A stretch of DNA of 64,000 nt from Heliocidaris tuberculata (GCA_025618425.1 CM046838.1:13540010-13604009), one strand, 5' to 3'; counted from the first letter of the stretch, positions 1-10,395 are shown. Made by a program: numbers and translations. Notes: generated by a model not told the origin, from the letters alone.

Positions 1-723
1 TGCACACACGCTGTCTCTATGCGAAGCCCCAAGATTGCTGTGCGGGGAGCCGTCGGGGTGGAAGGGTATGGCAGTGATCAAGCATTCCTTACAGATATTT
101 ACACTGAAATTCACCAAAAATCATAGATGGAATACCAAATGATCTCTTACAGACATCTTTTGATACAAGGAGAACAACATGAGACTATATTTTACATATT
201 TCTTTCCAATTTTCTTTTTGCTACCAATACTGTACATGAGCTTTAACAGGGATTTTTTTAGATCTTGCACAGTATTGTACACCCTATTCGAGGATTGGTT
301 CTTCTTTGCCCCTTTTTTGCCCCAAAGGAAGAGTTAAAGACAGAATGATGTTTTCATTGAAAAGATAGAAAAGAACCTCTCATGGATTCCAACCGTATCG
401 TGTATTTTCAAATTCGCTGCATGCTTCTGACTATCATAGCCGACCCTACCAATACAAGAGGCTAGACTTGAACGAGCTCGAGAGACAGAATTTTCGGTCT
501 AGCTCCTGACCGGCTCCGGCCCGAATATACCTGTATTGTCAAATTTCTTACCCTTTTCGAGGATCTTTTCTTATCTCTATTACTGAATTTGATACCTCTT
601 TCAGAATTATCCTGTTTTTGATACCCTAAACGAAATCACCGGGTTACCCGTCTTGTGGTGAAAAAACAACCCTTTTGACTTGTTTTCATGGACGCGGATG
701 CCGTCCTCAATGAGACATAACCC
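1..723. other. Gene-free left edge
   Basis: I see no coding exon, RNA gene or clear transposon here. The stretch is A+T-rich and non-coding. Around 450-470 it has an 'acaagaggct' word that recurs at other repeat edges in this window (near 5.01, 10.2 and 22.8 kb), so part of it may be old repeat. It ends at the left terminus of the hAT-like element. Confidence 0.5.
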
Positions 724-1974
724 CAGAGGCGGCGCACCCGGGGGGGGGGGGGGGCAGGGGGGCACAGTGCCCCCCACTTTTTCAAGTACCCCAAAGTGCC
801 CTTTTTATCTATGAAAAGTGCCCCTTTTCATAGCTGATAAGTGCCCTTTTTTCTTCATATAGCGCCCCTTTTTTCTTTCTAATAAGTGCCCTTTTCACCT
901 TCTGATAAGTGGCCCTTTTAACCTCATACATGAGTGCCCCCTTTTGAAATCTGATAAGCCCCTGTTTTCGTCTAATTAGTTCCCATTTTCCATTCTAATA
1001 GTGCAATTTTCCCTTCTAAAAAGTGGCCCTTTTCACCTCTGATAGGTGCCCATTTTTCTTCGTATAACTGCCCCTTCTTCTTTCTAATAAGTGTCCTCTT
1101 TACCTTCTGATTAGTGCCTCTTTTAAGCTGATATAAGAGTCCCTTTGGAAATCCGATAAGTGCCCCTGTTTCCGTTTAATTAATGCCCATTTTCCGTTCT
1201 AATAGTGCAATTTCCCTTTCTGATAAGTGCCCTTTTTCACCCCTGATAAGTTTACCTTTTTAAGTACCCCCTTTTACTTCTGATTAGTGCCCCTTTTTCT
1301 TTCTAATGGTATAATTTTCCCCTTTGATAAGTGCCCCTTTTGTCTTTTGACACGGTTCCCCTTTTTACCTATATATCCCGATGTCGCTTACAAAGTGTGC
1401 CCTAAAGTCCACAAAAGAGCCATATATCTAGCTCCAAATAATCAGAGAGGCTTCAGAATACATATAATAGATTCCCCTACTGATATCAGCACAAAGTGAG
1501 GCAGTGGAGTAGCGGCAGGAGGGGCACAATGCCCTAGATTATAATCATTGCCCCTAAATCATAAAAGGAATGAGGGAGAAAAAAATTCTAAAATTTTTCC
1601 AAAGCTCGCTCGCTACGCTCGCTCGCATTTATTATATAATCTTCTTATCATATTAGGAAAATCGGTGTGTATGATTAAACACCATAGCCTTCAGCATTAG
1701 AAAACAATCTTAAATTTTTTGCTCGCTAGCTTCGCTCGCTCGCAAATGAATAATCAGACCATCACACAAAATGCAAAAGTAGTTTTTATCTGGAACAATG
1801 TTAAGATAGAAACAGTAATGTGTCGACAATGATCCTCGATAGTGTATTAATCATATTGTAGCGGTATACTAATGTCTCAAAGTGGTATTTTCCGCCTTGT
1901 TTTCACCCTTCGTATGTGCCCCTTTTTTTGTTGGTGCCCCCCCCCCCACTTTGAAAGACGCTCCGCCGCCCCTG
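724..1974 (-). mobile_element. hAT-like non-autonomous element, copy 1
   Basis: A 1.25-kb element with ends CAGAGGCGGCG (left) and CGCCGCCCCTG (right). It is an inverted, nearly identical copy of the element at 3126-4398: the same 70-codon chance frame occurs unchanged at 1287-1499 (+) and 3623-3835 (-). No transposase is encoded. The body is an array of short AGTGCCCCTTTT-type units, followed by a palindromic GCTCGCTCGC motif near 1607-1626 and 1720-1742. Unlike copy 2, the 8 bases flanking each end (716-723 and 1975-1982) do not match, so no target-site duplication is visible. It may have been moved by rearrangement or gene conversion. The family call rests on the ends and on copy 2's 8-bp duplication. 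Confidence 0.7.
780..1345 (+). repeat. AGTGCCCCTTTT tandem array with higher-order unit
   Basis: Degenerate monomers of roughly 24 bases follow one another, of the form AGTGCCCCTTTT plus a short spacer ending TTCTAATA. Blocks of about 190-200 bases repeat in the same monomer order: roughly 840-1040 resembles 1045-1230, including the rarer 'tagtgcaatttccc' monomer. The same array lies in reverse orientation in the second element copy, at about 3785-4320. It is internal to the hAT-like element, not a CRISPR array. Confidence 0.75.
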
Positions 1975-1982
1975 ATAGAGGA

Positions 1983-2697
1983 GCTTGCTTGGTATACATG
2001 AATAATACTTTTCAGCCTGGCAGGCACATACAACAGATACGTGACAAGTTCCTCTATTATGTCTTGTCAAACAGGTGCAGATTGACAATGGGTGCATGTG
2101 TTTACATAATCCTGACAATATTTTGGGGCTACTTTTGAGAAAGCAATACATTTTTCACACTTCAATAACTTATCAATCAAAAGACCAATTAGCACCAAAT
2201 TACACCTCAAGAAAATTAATATACCGTACTCAAAATTATGTTATGAAAATTTGAATTGAATTGAATCAAACACTTTTGAGTTATCATAGTCAGAAGGTAA
2301 AAAAAATATGTTTTTCTTTACATACAAGAGCAAATTTGAGGGCAAAGCATTGTCAAAGGGCACTTTGGTGTTTTTGTATCAGGGGGTCTCACACCCCCTT
2401 CCCGATGGACAATTTTGTCAGTTTTCATATTTTTTGAATGTACATCCATAGTTTTTCCTTTTGAAAATAATTGTACCCTGCATGGGCTTCTGCATGAAGG
2501 GGGAAATTTACCCCAATTTTTAGGTGCCGTCTGATACCCCATCCCGAGGGAAATATTTGTCAGTTTTTTTGTGTTTTGTAATGTCCAGTTATAATACTTC
2601 CTACTGACAGAGTTTGGTGCATGGTGGAGATTATGTGAAATCGACTCGACTTTGGGGTCTCTTTTGGGGGATATATGGTGGCTAAACCCAACGGTTA
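1983..2697. other. Non-coding spacer between repeats
   Basis: There is no recognisable gene. The frames at 1872-2151 and 2318-2704 have no family signature and overlap repeat ends. The segment separates copy 1 of the hAT-like element from the tandem repeat starting near 2698. Confidence 0.4.
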
Positions 2698-4500
2698 CGG
2701 TCAAGCTGACAACCTTTTTATCAATAACTTCTAATGGTATAAGTAACTTTAAGGGGTCAAATCTTGCTTATGGGTAAAATGGGGTAACTATTTCGGGACA
2801 GGCTCCTGGCCTATAATTATGAATGTATTCTATTTGGTCCCAAGTACTAATCGGGAAAAATGATGTTGCCATTTTTTTCCTGTCAAGCTGACAACCTTTT
2901 TGTCAATGACTTAATGGTCTGGGTCATCTTATGAGTAAAATGGGGTGACTATTTCGGGACAGGCTTCTGGCCAATATGAATGTATTCTACTTGGTCCCAA
3001 CAAAGATAAAATCTTTGGTCCCAACTACTAATCGGAAAAAAATTGCCCTTTTTACTGTCAAGATGTCAATGACTTCACTTAGATGGTCTAAGTGACTTTA
3101 AGGGGTCAAATCTTATGGGTAAAATCAGGGGCGGTGGAGCGTCTTTCAAAGTGGGGGGGGGCACCAACAAAAAAGGGCACTTTTTGGAAAAAAAGGGGGA
3201 CCAACAAAGGGTGAACACAAGGCGGAAAATACCACTTTGAGACATTAGTATACCGCTACAATATGATTAATACACTATCGAAGATCATTTTCGACACATT
3301 ACTGTTTCTATCTTAACATCGTTCCAAATAAAAACTATACTTTTGCATTTTGTGTGATGGTCTGATTATTCAATTGCGAGCGAGCGAAGTGAGCGAGCAA
3401 AAAATTTAAGATTGTTTTCTAATGCTGAAGGCTATGGTGTTTAATCATACACACCGATTTTCCTAATATGATAAGAAGATTGTATAATAAATGCGAGCGA
3501 GCGTAGCGAGCGAGCTTTGGAAAAATTTTAGAATTTTTTTTTCTCCCTCATTCCTTTTATGATTTAGGGGCAATGATTATAATCTAGGGCATTGTGCCCC
3601 TCCTGCCGCCTACTCCACTGCCTCACTTTGTGCTGATATCAGTAGGGGAATCTATTATATGTATTCTGAAGCCTCTCTGATTATTTGGAGCTAGATATAT
3701 GGCTCTTTTGTGGACTTTAGGGCACACTTTGTAAGCGACATCGGGATATATAGGTAAAAAGGGGAACCGTGTCAAAAGACAAAAGGGGCACTTATCAAAG
3801 GGGAAAATTATACCATTAGAAAGAAAAAGGGGCACTAATCAGAAGTAAAAGGGGGTACTTAAAAAGGTAAACTTATCAGGGGTGAAAAAGGGCACTTATC
3901 AGAAAGGAAAATTGCACTATTAGAACGGAAAATGGGCATTAATCAGACGGAAACAGGGGCACTTATCGGGTTTCCAAAGGGGCTCTTATCTAAGCTTAAA
4001 AGGGGCACTAATCAGAAGGTAAAGAGGACACTTATTAGAAAGAAGAAGGGGCAGTTATACGAAGAAAAATGGGCACTTATCAGAGGAGAAAAGGGGCACT
4101 TATTAGAAGGGAAAATTGCACTATTAGAACGGAATATGGGAACTAATTAGACGAAAACAGGGGCTTATCAGATTTCAAAAGGGGGCACTCATGTATGAGC
4201 TTAAAAGGGCCACTTATCAGAAGGTGAAAAGGGCACTTTTTAGAAAGAAAAAAGGGGCGCTATATGAAGAAAAAAGGGCACTTATCAGCTATGAAAAGGG
4301 GCACTTTTCATAGATAAAAAAGGGCACTTTTGGGGTACTTGATAAAGTGTGGGGGGCACTGTGCCCCCCTGCCCCCCCCCCCGGGTGCGCCGCCTCTGGG
4401 TAAAATGGGGTGACCATTTCTGGACAGGCTCGCGCTCCTGGCCTAATCGGAAAAATGATGTTGCTTTTTTTCTTCTTTCTGTTGTCCTTTAGTGACCTAA
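2698..4500 (+). repeat. Tandem ~180-bp repeat, third unit split by hAT-like element
   Basis: Units starting 'gtcaagctgacaaccttttt' lie at about 2698 and 2885, with a third, shorter unit from about 3056. Each carries 'aaggggtcaaatctt', 'gggtaaaatggggt' and 'gggacaggct'. The third unit is interrupted at 3125 by the hAT-like element and resumes at 4399 with 'ggtaaaatggggtgacc'. The intact neighbouring units therefore show the pre-insertion sequence. Confidence 0.75.
3126..4398 (+). mobile_element. hAT-like non-autonomous element, copy 2, with 8-bp TSD
   Basis: A 1,273-bp element whose ends are CAGGGGCGG at 3126 and CCGCCTCTG at 4398, that is, terminal inverted repeats of the form CAGRGGCGG. It is flanked on both sides by the 8-bp direct repeat GGTAAAAT (3118-3125 and 4399-4406). 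CAG-type ends and an 8-bp duplication are the marks of the hAT superfamily. There is no transposase frame, so it depends on an autonomous relative. It sits inside the third unit of a ~180-bp tandem repeat and is an inverted copy of 724-1974. Confidence 0.85.
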
Positions 4501-4829
4501 ACCCCATGGTCAAAGGTCGATATCATGACTATATTTCATTCAAAGTACGACCTATGAAAATGTAGCAAATTTTACAAGAAAACATGATATATGATAGTGG
4601 TTTGGTCGTTAGACCTCTCAGATTTTCATAATATGCAAATCATATATGATTAGATACACAAAATATGCATAATCAACATGTAGTCGGCGCTATATACACA
4701 AAAAGCCCATTACGATACATGTACATGTATAAAAATCTGTGTCCTTTTGAGAGAAGTACTCCAATTATGTTACAGTCGAGAATTAATGCCTCTCTGGGGT
4801 GCATGGCGGAACGTTTCTTTTTTCTTTTT

Positions 4830-5030
4830 TGCAAAGTGGGGGTGGGGGTGTCCAAAAAGGGGCTCTTGGTGGAGAAGGGCAACTAACATATTGGTGAAAA
4901 AAGAATACCAAAATGAATTGAGTTTTTATGAACCCTTTTAAATGAATGCATTATCTTCTTCAGTGACTCACTGTTTTGAAATAATTATGGATATAATATT
5001 TCTAGATACAAGAGGCTGGTAATAAATAGT
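4830..5030 (+). repeat. Interspersed repeat, inverted relative to 10185-10395
   Basis: Shared words include 'aaaaaggggc', 'gaattgagtttttat', 'aatgaatgcattat', 'cagtgactcactgttttgaa' and 'acaagaggctggt'. All occur in the same order in the reverse complement of 10185-10395. The pair faces inward across about 5 kb that holds younger insertions (the 6.5-kb element, the SINE and the Transib-like element). They could be the two ends of one older element or two separate copies. Confidence 0.6.
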
Positions 5031-5483
5031 CAGATATTAGCGAGCAAGCGCAGCGAGTGATTGAGCTTTTACAAGAAAAAAGAGGTTAGCTGACATCCCT
5101 GTTGCCTTAATTCTGTATCATTTTGTAACTTGATTACGATGCTTATATCTAAATTTTGTTTATGAGAAGTCTGTTTTTTTTTTTTTTTTTTTTTTTTACT
5201 GTTTTCACTGTATTTTATTACATTACTAATATATTTATATTGGGCTACATTAACTGATTATTCATATGTCTACTATGCCCCCTTTCTTCATCAGATTGTC
5301 CGTTATTCCAAAATTTTAAATCTTGTACTTGGCATGCAAAGATTTCTGGTGGGGGATGGGGTCTGTTTAAAAAAAAAATCATAAATGGGTGTAATTAAGC
5401 TAAGGGCACATCACCTGGGACCGTAATTTCACCTCAAGAGGGCAGCTCATTCTAATTGGGGGAGGAGTATTTCTACCGCTGCA

Positions 5484-5559
5484 AGAACAACAACAAAAAA
5501 ACAACAACAAAACAAACAAACAAACAAACAAACAAACAAACAAACAAACAAACAAACAA
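5484..5559 (+). repeat. AAC/CAAA microsatellite
   Basis: An uninterrupted run of CAAA units (about 5512-5559) is preceded by AAC-rich sequence. It explains the poly-Phe/Val/Cys frame on the - strand. Confidence 0.95.
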
Positions 5560-5812
5560 TCCAGTTGGTTGTTAAACCTTTTTACACTCAAATTTCTGAT
5601 CCAAAGCATACCATTTTTTCTTGTTGAGAAAAAGAAGAGAGAAAACCGTTTTTTTTTTTTTTTTTTATTTCATTCCGTCGTTCCGGCCCGTTAGTTCGAG
5701 TGTTATTCCAGGTGCTTAATTCCTCCGGGCTTTCCCCATTGCTTCCAACCCGGTTCCAATCCACCCCAGGGAATTCAGTTTTCATTCATGCTGAGCGCAT
5801 GCATGCGAATAG

Positions 5813-6035
5813 ACCTGTTCACGAATATATTCAAATGTTATGCATACTTTTAAAACAAAGGTTGTTCTTGACAACCTGAAAGCTTGTCAGAGGCTTGTCA
5901 GACATAGCAACAAGTAATGTATGCAAACTGGATTCCAAGTATTGTAGTTCATTCATTAATAATAGCTTAATGGAATCGTTACTAGGTCCCCAGGAAAGAA
6001 ACATCCATAAATTTGAATAACTTTGTGAAAAGGTC
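5813..6035 (+). repeat. ~220-bp interspersed repeat, copy A
   Basis: One of at least four copies in this window (others at 6157, 15232 and about 15640). All share 'attcaaat', 'aaaggttgttcttgacaacc' followed by 'tgaaagcttg', then 'gacatagcaacaagtaatgtatgcaaactg' in two parts, then 'agaaa..catccataaattt'. The motif GGTTGT-tcttg-ACAACC can fold into a short hairpin. No coding capacity. Confidence 0.75.
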
Positions 6036-6156
6036 TATTAACCCCGCTTACCATGTTTACACACCATAGACTTGCCATGACACAGCATATTTAGCTTATG
6101 GAAGCTTGTGGGATAACCAGTTCCGGAGCATCATATTTATATTGTTATCCAGTAAA

Positions 6157-6380
6157 CCGCTTCGGTAATATATTCAAATTTTATACATACCTTTCAAACA
6201 AAGGTTGTTCTTGACAACCTGAAAGCTTGCCGGACATAGCAACAAGTAATGTATGCAAACTGAATTCCAAGCATATGAGGCTTATTTATAACAAGCAGGT
6301 TAGTGGAATAGCTCGTCACTATAGGTGCTCAGAGAAGAAATGTGCATAAATTTGTATACATTACAGAACCGATCTGTTCC
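6157..6380 (+). repeat. ~220-bp interspersed repeat, copy B
   Basis: Same family and orientation as 5813-6035, about 340 bases downstream. The hairpin motif lies near 6205-6221, and the tail reads 'agaagaaatgtgcataaatttgtatacattacagaacc'-like sequence, as in the 15.4-kb copy. Confidence 0.75.
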
Positions 6381-6512
6381 AAAGACCCCTTTTTCTAAAA
6401 TGTTAGTAGTTTCGAAGACCATCCTTTTCATATTATGCTATAGTTCCGAAGCCCCATTTTTTGTCTTGCCAGTGACACATACGTACCAGTTTTGGGGTCG
6501 AGTGCCCCCCCC

Positions 6513-6880
6513 GGGGGGGGGGGGGGGGTACTCAGATTATAATCGGACGGGGGTGTGCGGCTGAGAACTCCAGACCCATACCCACATCCAAGGGTCCTTT
6601 TGCTGTAAATAGGCACCCATGTCTAAGGATTTTTTGTGAAAAATGGACCCATGTCTAAGGATTTCCCGGACAAATGAGGGAGAAAAGAGAAGAATGAAAC
6701 AAATGATAAGAGCCGGGATAAGAGACCCATGTCTAAGGATTTTTTGGGGAAAAATGGGACCCATGTCTAAGGATCTTTGTAATGAAAAGGGGACCCATGT
6801 CTAAGGATCTTTCTTCAAAAAGTCACCCTTCCCAGCGGCACATCCCCGTATACCCAATATACGTGAGTACCCCCCCCCCC
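6513..6880. mobile_element. Short non-autonomous element with poly-G/poly-C ends
   Basis: Starts with a G run (6513-6528) followed by GTACTCAGATTATAATCGG and ends with the approximate inverse, GAGTAC plus a C run (6870-6880). The inverted ends extend over about 45 bases and include 'gtgtgcggctg' opposite 'cagcggcacatc'. The interior is a tandem series of 'acccatgtctaaggat' units beginning at 6615, 6647, 6725, 6759 and 6793 (mostly 32-34 bp apart). No protein is encoded. It is structurally like 54185-54639. Confidence 0.65.
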
Positions 6881-8087
6881 AGGGAGTGCCCCCGGGGTGA
6901 GCGCGTGCCCTTACTAGTAGTTTATACCTATAGGTGTGCAGTGTCGTGGTTCATTTACCACAGTGGACTTTCAATCAAGAGGTTGAGGATTCGAATCCAA
7001 GCCTTGTACAAAAGTCCTTTGTTAAGATATCCCTACATTCTATATACTATATATCTACATTCAGTGCCACTCTCCCCCCAGGTGCAAATGGGTATATACC
7101 TGATATGCTAGAGCGCTACTTATTAAACCGCTCGGCTATGACTGGGGTAATAATGTTGGGGCCTCTGGAACGCCGTGACGGCGCACAGTGGGCCAGGTGT
7201 CAGCAAAAGTGCGCCAAAATAGGGATTTGGTCAGTGAAACAAACTTAATTTTTTTCACATCCTAAGCAAAGATTACAACGTGTAGAACACCTCTGAGCAG
7301 TATTTCTTCTTGGAATTAATTTTAAGTGGGTCATTTTTATTAAAAAAGACCCGAAACTTGGATTATTTGTTATGCATTGTGTAAAATGCAATACTGCGTT
7401 TTATTAAAGGTTTTTGCCAAACGGGTTGTTTAATGCACTTCAAATTGAACATGCTTATTCCAGAATAGTTATTTTAAATAATGATAGAGTTTACAGGCAA
7501 AATCTTACTCCTCTCGAAAGTAATTTTGGATGAAACACGAAATATTGGGCGGAAAATAGCATATTTAATTTTCAAGCGCAAAGATGGTCAACATTTCCGT
7601 CGATTTCCGCGCTGAAAATATCACGATCGCCTTTCTTATAGTTCATGCTTTACACTGCTACCAAATTTGCCTGCTACTTTTTGCAACTTTTTGAGTAAGA
7701 ACCCATTTTCCACCGCATGTTCGCCTCTTTTTTCGCCTAAATCTTCCATGCGATAGAAGCGCGCCCTGTGTTCGTGAAAATGCGCAGGCAAAGCACACAC
7801 AACAAAGAATCAAAATTCAATAGGCTTTTTGACATTAGTACCGAAAGAAGCTTCTAGCCCGTTTTAGATGATGGGACATGTCAGAAAACAACTAATATCC
7901 CAACATATGGATTGCATTTTAATCTTTAGTCCAGTCTTTAATGGTAGAACACTCGTCGGTCAAGAAGAGATTCCCAAGTTTCCTCTATGAAGTTCGGAAA
8001 CAAAAAAGTGGAAGGAATCATAACAGAAAACGAAAACTGAGATAGAAAAATAAGATATAGAGAGAGATGGAGAAGGAGTGAGAGAGA

Positions 8088-8100
8088 GAAAAAACAAAAA

Positions 8101-8138
<38 letters not shown>
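8088..8138 (+). repeat. AG microsatellite
   Basis: A GA-rich run with an uninterrupted (AG)n core at about 8109-8138, inside the Transib-like element. It creates a spurious Ser/Leu-rich frame on the - strand. Confidence 0.9.
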
Positions 8139-8142
<4 letters not shown>

Positions 8143-8809
8143 AAGAGAAGGGGCGACTGGAGCGTTATGTTCATCACAATCTGTGGATAGGATTTAAATG
8201 TTTACATCAAGCGGATGAAATGACTACCACTACTGCCTAAATTGATCTGGTTTCTACTTTCAAACTTCACAGTTACATTTTGATCCCAAAGATGTTCAGT
8301 GATGTTCAGTATTCTAAGGGGTGCTCAACTTTTTGCACTTTTTATATCCCGAGAAAATTGTTTTAATGTGTTATATTTGTTTAAGGTAAAACTTATCTTG
8401 TTATTATTAATATCCTTTAAGAGTAGATGTAGTTCATGTTCGTGCAATTGCTATATGAATAGAATAGGCTTCTGTTATGATGTAGGGTATAGGTGAAGAT
8501 CTGATATTAAGTTCCACTGTCCGTAAATGCTCCTGTTTTGTATAAATAAACAATATTGCTTGCTTGCTTCCAAGCCAGAATTCTTTTAATGACCTACACT
8601 TGTCAAATTTTTTTTCCTTCAGTGAATGAAGTCCAAAAGGCAAGATTACGCTCGCCTTTTGAGTGCATGAATTATTTTTATCTATCTACACGTATCCCAT
8701 CCATCTATCTATAGGCCTATCCATTTATTTATTCATACACGCACCCCTCTATCTATCTGTCTATCTATTTATCTGTCTACCTATTCCTCTATTTGTATAT
8801 CTTTATTTT

Positions 8810-8811
<2 letters not shown>

Positions 8812-8841
<30 letters not shown>
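8812..8841 (+). repeat. AT microsatellite
   Basis: About 15 AT units inside the Transib-like element, preceded by degenerate ATCT repeats. Confidence 0.9.
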
Positions 8842-8843
<2 letters not shown>

Positions 8844-10184
8844 CATGTTTCTTATTTGTAATTTCTTTTTAATTAGTATATATACCTACATGTACATTTT
8901 CCCTCTATTATTCGATTTTTTTTCTTCAAGGCTTTGGAACTGTTTAGTTAGGACATATAGACCCATTGTTGAGAGGGCGCGATTAATGACTGTCATGTCG
9001 TTTAAAATTCATACCGGTTGTTCATAATTTATAGAAATTTGAAACCTTTGGAGAAAGTATAATTTGTATCATAATTTGTCCAACACCAAAACCAAGCTCT
9101 CAAAATGTTCTCTATCTTTTTTTTTTTAACAGACCCAACATTCTGAGTAATTCACAAGGGCTTCAGTGAGTATTTCAAGGCGAAGGCTTTTCGAAATAAT
9201 TCACTCTTCTCACAGTATAAACAATAGGGCAAAAGGACTTAGAAAATGCATGGACTTTATCAGTCAGTATTATGATTTTGATAACTCGATAGTACCTACA
9301 GAATTACTTTTAGTGATACAGGTACGTTTCTCTTTCGCAAAGTTATCAATGCTACAGAGGGCGCTCTTTCATTTTTAAAAACCTTAATAACTAATAACTA
9401 ATAAATAAATTTAATAACTCATTTTTTAGTTATCTGAATATTATTATTTTATTAGTATATGCATTATCAATGTTTACTTTCAAGTAATGACATCATACAT
9501 TGCAATACATTGCAAATTTCTCATTATTTGAAATATTTTCCAGTAGGGCGCCCCCTTTAAGTCTCTCTTATGTACTATATTGCCTGAGCTTTGAGTTAAC
9601 ACCTTTTTCACCTTATGATATACAAGCGTAGAGATCGCATTATCAATTTTCTGAAGTAGGAAAGTCATTGTAATACGAGAAATGTGTTATTTTCCATTGG
9701 ATTTTGGTAGCCAATCAGATATCGGTATTTTAATGACGTCATAGGTATTTGAAAATATTTTCATTGGATTCTACGAGTCTGAAAACCTATAGACCCATCA
9801 CTTAAATTCAAATTTTAGGTAAAACTCAGTGAATATGAATTTTGGCGCACTTTGGAGCCATTCTGGCCCACTGTGCGGCGTGACGGACATGAGCGCTACA
9901 TGTATAAGAAACCACAACTATTATTAATTTTATAGCTGTGTTCATGACCAAAAAGATACCATTTTTTTGAAGGCGTCTATCCGCCGTTTCTATATGCTTT
10001 ATTCTATCATATATATATATATATACGAAAAACCATGAGACAATAATGTTTTATCCCTTTTCTCTCAATGCACCCTCTTTTAGTTGCCAGAATTTTTTCT
10101 TATTGGCCCCTAAGTTTACTTTACAATGCAACCGGGGCCAAATAATATAAGACAACAAAGGAGTCAGCTAAACTGTCTTGTTCT

Positions 10185-10395
10185 TGCTTCCAAAATATAA
10201 CCAGCCTCTTGTACAGAAATAGGAAGATGATAATAATGATTTCAAAACAGTGAGTCACTGAATAATGCATTCATTAAACGGGGGTTATAAAAAAAACTCA
10301 ATTCGTGACTGAGGCATTTTTTTAAAAACCAAGATGTTGTAGTTTGCCCTTTTCCACAAATGCCCCTTTTTGGCCCCTCCCACCTCATCATTTCA
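10185..10395 (-). repeat. Interspersed repeat, inverted partner of 4830-5030
   Basis: The reverse complement shares ordered words with 4830-5030, including 'cagtgactcactgttttgaa' and 'acaagaggctggt'. It lies just beyond the right half of the split SINE. Confidence 0.6.

Larger units (their letters stand above)
4501..5812. other. Gene-free stretch with simple repeats
   Basis: No gene is seen. The stretch contains a repeat edge (4830-5030) that recurs inverted near 10.2-10.4 kb, a poly-T run at about 5176-5198, an AAC/CAAA microsatellite at 5484-5559 and a second poly-T at about 5649-5666. The long low-complexity frames on the - strand come from the CAAA tract. Confidence 0.6.
7184..9875. mobile_element. 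Transib-type non-autonomous transposon
   Basis: A 2,692-bp segment beginning CACAGTGGGCCAG at 7184 and ending with its exact inverse at 9875. The inverted ends align without gaps for about 38 bases: 13 identical, 9 divergent, then 'aaagtgcgccaaaat' shared. Both sides are flanked by the 5-bp direct repeat CGGCG (7179-7183 and 9876-9880). CACWRTG termini with a 5-bp G+C-rich CGNCG-type duplication are diagnostic of Transib, the superfamily related to RAG1; CACAGTG is also the consensus RSS heptamer. No transposase-like frame is present, so it is non-autonomous. The interior holds microsatellites (AG near 8109-8138, ATCT-like 8680-8790, AT 8814-8841). Confidence 0.8.
6930..9940 (+). mobile_element. 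tRNA-derived SINE split by the Transib-like insertion
   Basis: The SINE occupies 6930-7183 and resumes at 9881-9940. The head has a pol III B-box-like 'ggattcgaatcc' at about 6989-7000. The body 'cccaggtgcaaatgggta' and 'ctcggctatgactggggtaataat' matches the second SINE at 44935-45150. The tail 'gagcgctacatgtataagaa' plus ATT-rich sequence follows the insertion. Removing 7184-9880 restores a continuous SINE at the 'ccgtgacggcg' junction. It is not a functional tRNA gene: the cloverleaf is not intact. Confidence 0.7.

Noticed and set aside
780..1345. CRISPR-like regularly spaced repeats
   Set aside because: Monomers are adjacent and degenerate, without unique spacers, in an animal nuclear genome inside a transposon.
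1287..1499. 70-codon frame, identical at 3623-3835 on the other strand
   Set aside because: Identity follows from the two transposon copies. It has no family features and lies in a tandem array.
724..1974. piggyBac or Harbinger assignment of the 1.25-kb elements
   Set aside because: Copy 2 has an 8-bp duplication (GGTAAAAT), not TTAA or a 3-bp TWA.
6945..7010. tRNA gene
   Set aside because: A B-box-like word is present, but the acceptor stem and anticodon arm do not form and the rest is SINE body.
7184..7212. Possible 12-RSS: CACAGTG, 12-bp spacer, then GCAAAAGTG as a nonamer
   Set aside because: Only 5 of 9 positions fit ACAAAAACC, and the opposite end has TCCAAAGTG. The heptamer is explained by the Transib family; a true RSS is not supported.
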